Shown: one piece after another, positions 4,490-5,990 of the stretch
Layout: every line of letters starts with the position of its first letter
Numbering within the stretch: position 1 is the first letter of the stretch
Source of the DNA: Spirochaetales bacterium
GTDB lineage: Bacteria > Spirochaetota > Spirochaetia > DTKZ01
DNA: 5,990 bases
Direction: 5' to 3'
Assembly (NCBI GenBank): GCA_031274005.1
Contig: JAISQU010000328.1
Coordinates: 1-5,990, forward strand
Position numbers and translations under genes: made by a program
Notes under the pieces: generated by a model
Database searches by the model: none
What the model was told of the DNA's origin: nothing
What the model saw: the letters and a program-made list of their open reading frames with translations, nothing else

Positions 4490-5802
4490 AAACCCATTAC
4501 GAGGTACTGGGAATCGAAAAAACAGCGCCCCTCCAGGAGATAAAGCGCGCGTATTTTACCCTTGTGCGGCAATATCCCCCCGAGCGTTTCCCTGAAGAGT
4601 TCAAGCAGGTGCGCGCCGCCTATGAAACGCTTTCCAGCGAACAAAAACGCGCCGAATATGACAAAACCGGCGCCCTGCCGGAAGATATTGCTCCCCTGTT
4701 TTGGGAGGCCCAAAACGCCAACATCCGTGGCAGACATTCCCAGGCCGCGGATACCTACAGCGTTATTCTGAAACGCTACCCGGAGCTGGCAAAAATCCGG
4801 GAGGAATACGCCTTTTCGATGGAAGCGGAAGGCAAAAGCGGCAAAGCCATGGAAGCCTGGGAATACCTGTGCAAACAGGAGCCGGACAACGCCGACTACG
4901 CCCTCAATCTCGCCGAGTCCTACGATCAGCGCGGATGGAACAAGAAGGCGGCCACGCAGTACCGGCGGACGCTTGAAATTGACAGCGGCTGCGCCTCCGC
5001 CTGGACGGCGCTCATGGACCAGCACATAAAGGCAAAGGACTGGCGGGAAACGCAGAAAATCTGCCGGGAGGCCGTAGAAGCCGTTAAGGAAAAGGATAGC
5101 GGGAATCTCTACCTGTATACCAAAGCGTTCATTTTCTGCACGGATAACGATGCGGCTTTCGGCGGGGAGTGCCTGAACACCATTTTTCGTTTTATAAGCG
5201 ACGGCAAACAGAAGGACCCGGATGATATCGAAATGACTGTCGCCCTCCTTTTGAGCAGCCTCATTGCCGGCGGATCACGGTTCATACATTTTTACCCGCA
5301 AATCAAGCGCATCGCGGAGCTGCTGCCTCGTATGGACGGGCAGTTGCGTAAGAGCCTCGTGGAAGCCGGGCGCTCGTTTGATTTTTACAACCTTGAGAAA
5401 AACGGTTTTCCCGTCCTGCTCCGCGAACTGCTTGGGCGGATGCACGACGGCGTAAATTCCAAAGAGGACGGGTTTGAGCGGATGTCCATGGAATTTCTTC
5501 TTCTGGATGACTGGGATACTTACCATTCGCCCATCCTGCGCCTGAAAAAGGAATACCCGGAACTGTACAGCCTGCACGAAGATTTTTTTGACGAGGCGCT
5601 GAGTACCCCCAACCATAAGAAAATGGTACAGCAGCGCCTGAAAACGCTTGCCAAACACCATGTCCGGCCCATCGGCTACATGGACGGCGAAGAAGACGAA
5701 GAGCCTGTGGAGACGGTACGCCGGGAGCAGCCTAAAATAGGCCGAAACGACCCCTGCCCCTGCGGAAGCGGAAAAAAATATAAAAAATGCTGCGGCGCAT
5801 GA
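4486..5802 (+). CDS. J-domain/TPR protein with C-terminal SEC-C zinc motif
   Basis: This 438-residue protein is the likely J-partner of the HscC-like Hsp70. The J-domain (3-61) has HYEVLGIEKTAPLQEIKRAY, then AAYETLSSEQKRAEYD, but the HPD tripeptide that stimulates Hsp70 ATPase is replaced by YPP (30-32). Residues from about 71 to 200 form TPR-like helix pairs, most clearly YALNLAESYDQRGWNKKAA with RRTLEID (138-166). The region 205-395 is helical without a recognised domain. An acidic linker DGEEDEEPVE (400-409) leads to the SEC-C motif RNDPCPCGSGKKYKKCC (420-436), with zinc ligands expected at C424, C426, C435 and C436. I chose ATG 4486, overlapping the previous stop as ATGA with GGGGG at 4476-4480, over GTG 4474. 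E. coli HscC also has J-partners (DjlB, DjlC). ATPase stimulation by this J-domain is uncertain. Confidence 0.9.
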   Translation: MKTHYEVLGIEKTAPLQEIKRAYFTLVRQYPPERFPEEFKQVRAAYETLSSEQKRAEYDKTGALPEDIAPLFWEAQNANIRGRHSQAADTYSVILKRYPELAKIREEYAFSMEAEGKSGKAMEAWEYLCKQEPDNADYALNLAESYDQRGWNKKAATQYRRTLEIDSGCASAWTALMDQHIKAKDWRETQKICREAVEAVKEKDSGNLYLYTKAFIFCTDNDAAFGGECLNTIFRFISDGKQKDPDDIEMTVALLLSSLIAGGSRFIHFYPQIKRIAELLPRMDGQLRKSLVEAGRSFDFYNLEKNGFPVLLRELLGRMHDGVNSKEDGFERMSMEFLLLDDWDTYHSPILRLKKEYPELYSLHEDFFDEALSTPNHKKMVQQRLKTLAKHHVRPIGYMDGEEDEEPVETVRREQPKIGRNDPCPCGSGKKYKKCCGA

Positions 5803-5808
5803 GGAGGT
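5801..5808 (+). promoter_or_regulatory. Strong Shine-Dalgarno overlapping the last operon stop
   Basis: GAGGAGGT, nearly the full anti-16S complement, overlaps the TGA of the J-domain gene (5800-5802). It is the best ribosome site in the window and lies six bases before GTG 5814 and twelve before ATG 5820. Such placement is typical of a coupled downstream gene. Confidence 0.55.
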
Positions 5809-5813
5809 CTATT

Positions 5814-5990
5814 GTGGCAATGGATTGCCATAGGCGCAGCAGCATCCCGCATTGGGGTGTACCAATTTTTCCCGTGCGCCTTTTTTGCTTCGCAAAAAAC
5901 CGGGCTTTCCGCTTCAATCTTTTGGCTGTGCCAAAAGGATTTCGGCCCTTCGACCTTTGTATACGCCAAGGGTTTTATAAGGCCTCTTGC
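5814..5990 (+). CDS. Possible partial small ORF downstream of the operon
   Basis: From GTG 5814 (or the in-frame ATG 5820) the frame stays open for 59 codons to the window edge, so the end is unknown. The good Shine-Dalgarno sequence at 5801-5808 favours translation. Against it, the peptide starts MAMDCHRRSSIPHWG, matches no family I know, and is encoded across several stem-loops, so it may be chance translation of repeat DNA. It could also be a remnant of a fifth operon gene whose body was displaced by repeats. Confidence 0.25.
   Translation, partial: MAMDCHRRSSIPHWGVPIFPVRLFCFAKNRAFRFNLLAVPKGFRPFDLCIRQGFYKASC
5815..5830. repeat. Stem-loop over the downstream ORF start
   Basis: TGGCAA (5815-5820) pairs perfectly with TTGCCA (5825-5830) around TGGA. 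In RNA it would enclose the ATG at 5820 and adjoin GTG 5814, so it could affect access to the start if the ORF is real. Confidence 0.4.
5851..5870 (+). terminator. Weak candidate terminator after the chaperone operon
   Basis: ATTGG (5851-5855) pairs with CCAAT (5862-5866) and the T run continues to 5870. The stem has only five pairs, so it would be weak. It is about 50 bases after the operon stop, a sensible place for an intrinsic terminator. Confidence 0.3.
5852..5876 (+). repeat. Diverged direct repeat, downstream copy
   Basis: This is the partner of the segment at 147-171, containing GGGTGTACCAATTTTTCCCG in the same orientation. Unlike the upstream copy it forms the short ATTGG/CCAAT stem. 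Both copies are next to hairpin-rich DNA. Confidence 0.35.
5881..5937. repeat. Two further stem-loops in the window tail
   Basis: TTTTTTGC (5881-5888) pairs with GCAAAAAA (5892-5899) over TTC, and CTTTTGGC (5919-5926) pairs with GCCAAAAG (5930-5937) over TGT. Both stems are eight perfect pairs with three-base loops. The first is AT-rich and could contribute to termination on either strand. They resemble dispersed intergenic hairpins. Confidence 0.45.

Noticed and set aside
4369..5025. 218-codon minus-strand open frame
   Set aside because: It is the antisense shadow of the TPR and J-domain genes.

Overview
The window is a bacterial chromosome segment of moderate GC content, with genes on the plus strand only. 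It holds an AT-rich then palindrome-rich intergenic tract (1-661), a PD-(D/E)XK nuclease of the Rpn/putative-transposase family (662-1543), a second non-coding spacer (1544-1771), a tight four-gene chaperone operon (1772-5802) and a repeat-rich tail (5803-5990). Nothing identifies the organism securely. The Rpn-family gene, the dense intergenic palindromes and the chaperone cassette would suit a host-associated anaerobe such as a termite-gut Treponema, but that is a low-confidence inference.

The main content is a compact Hsp70 system. In order it encodes a divergent GrpE-like nucleotide exchange factor, an Hsp70 of the HscC subfamily, a small TPR-like protein, and a J-domain/TPR protein ending in a SEC-C zinc motif. 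The first junction overlaps by 23 bases and the next two are ATGA overlaps of 4 bases, so the four proteins are very probably made from one transcript with translational coupling. All three classical parts of an Hsp70 cycle (Hsp70, J-protein, exchange factor) are present together with a TPR protein. The J-domain has YPP where HPD is expected, which raises the question of how, or whether, it stimulates the Hsp70 ATPase. The SEC-C tail suggests a link to ribosomes, secretion or zinc.

The upstream Rpn-family gene is a separate unit. It has no Shine-Dalgarno sequence, and a TATACT box lies six bases before its ATG, so it may be leaderless. It sits just after a perfect 17-bp inverted repeat that ends a stretch of at least six stem-loops. 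The spacer between it and the operon contains possible mutually exclusive hairpins, a C8 run and a TATACA box close to the grpE-like start.

After the operon, a near-perfect Shine-Dalgarno sequence overlaps the last stop codon and leads into a frame that stays open to the window edge. The encoded peptide runs through several hairpins and looks more like translated repeat DNA than a conserved protein. It may mark a small coupled gene or a displaced one.
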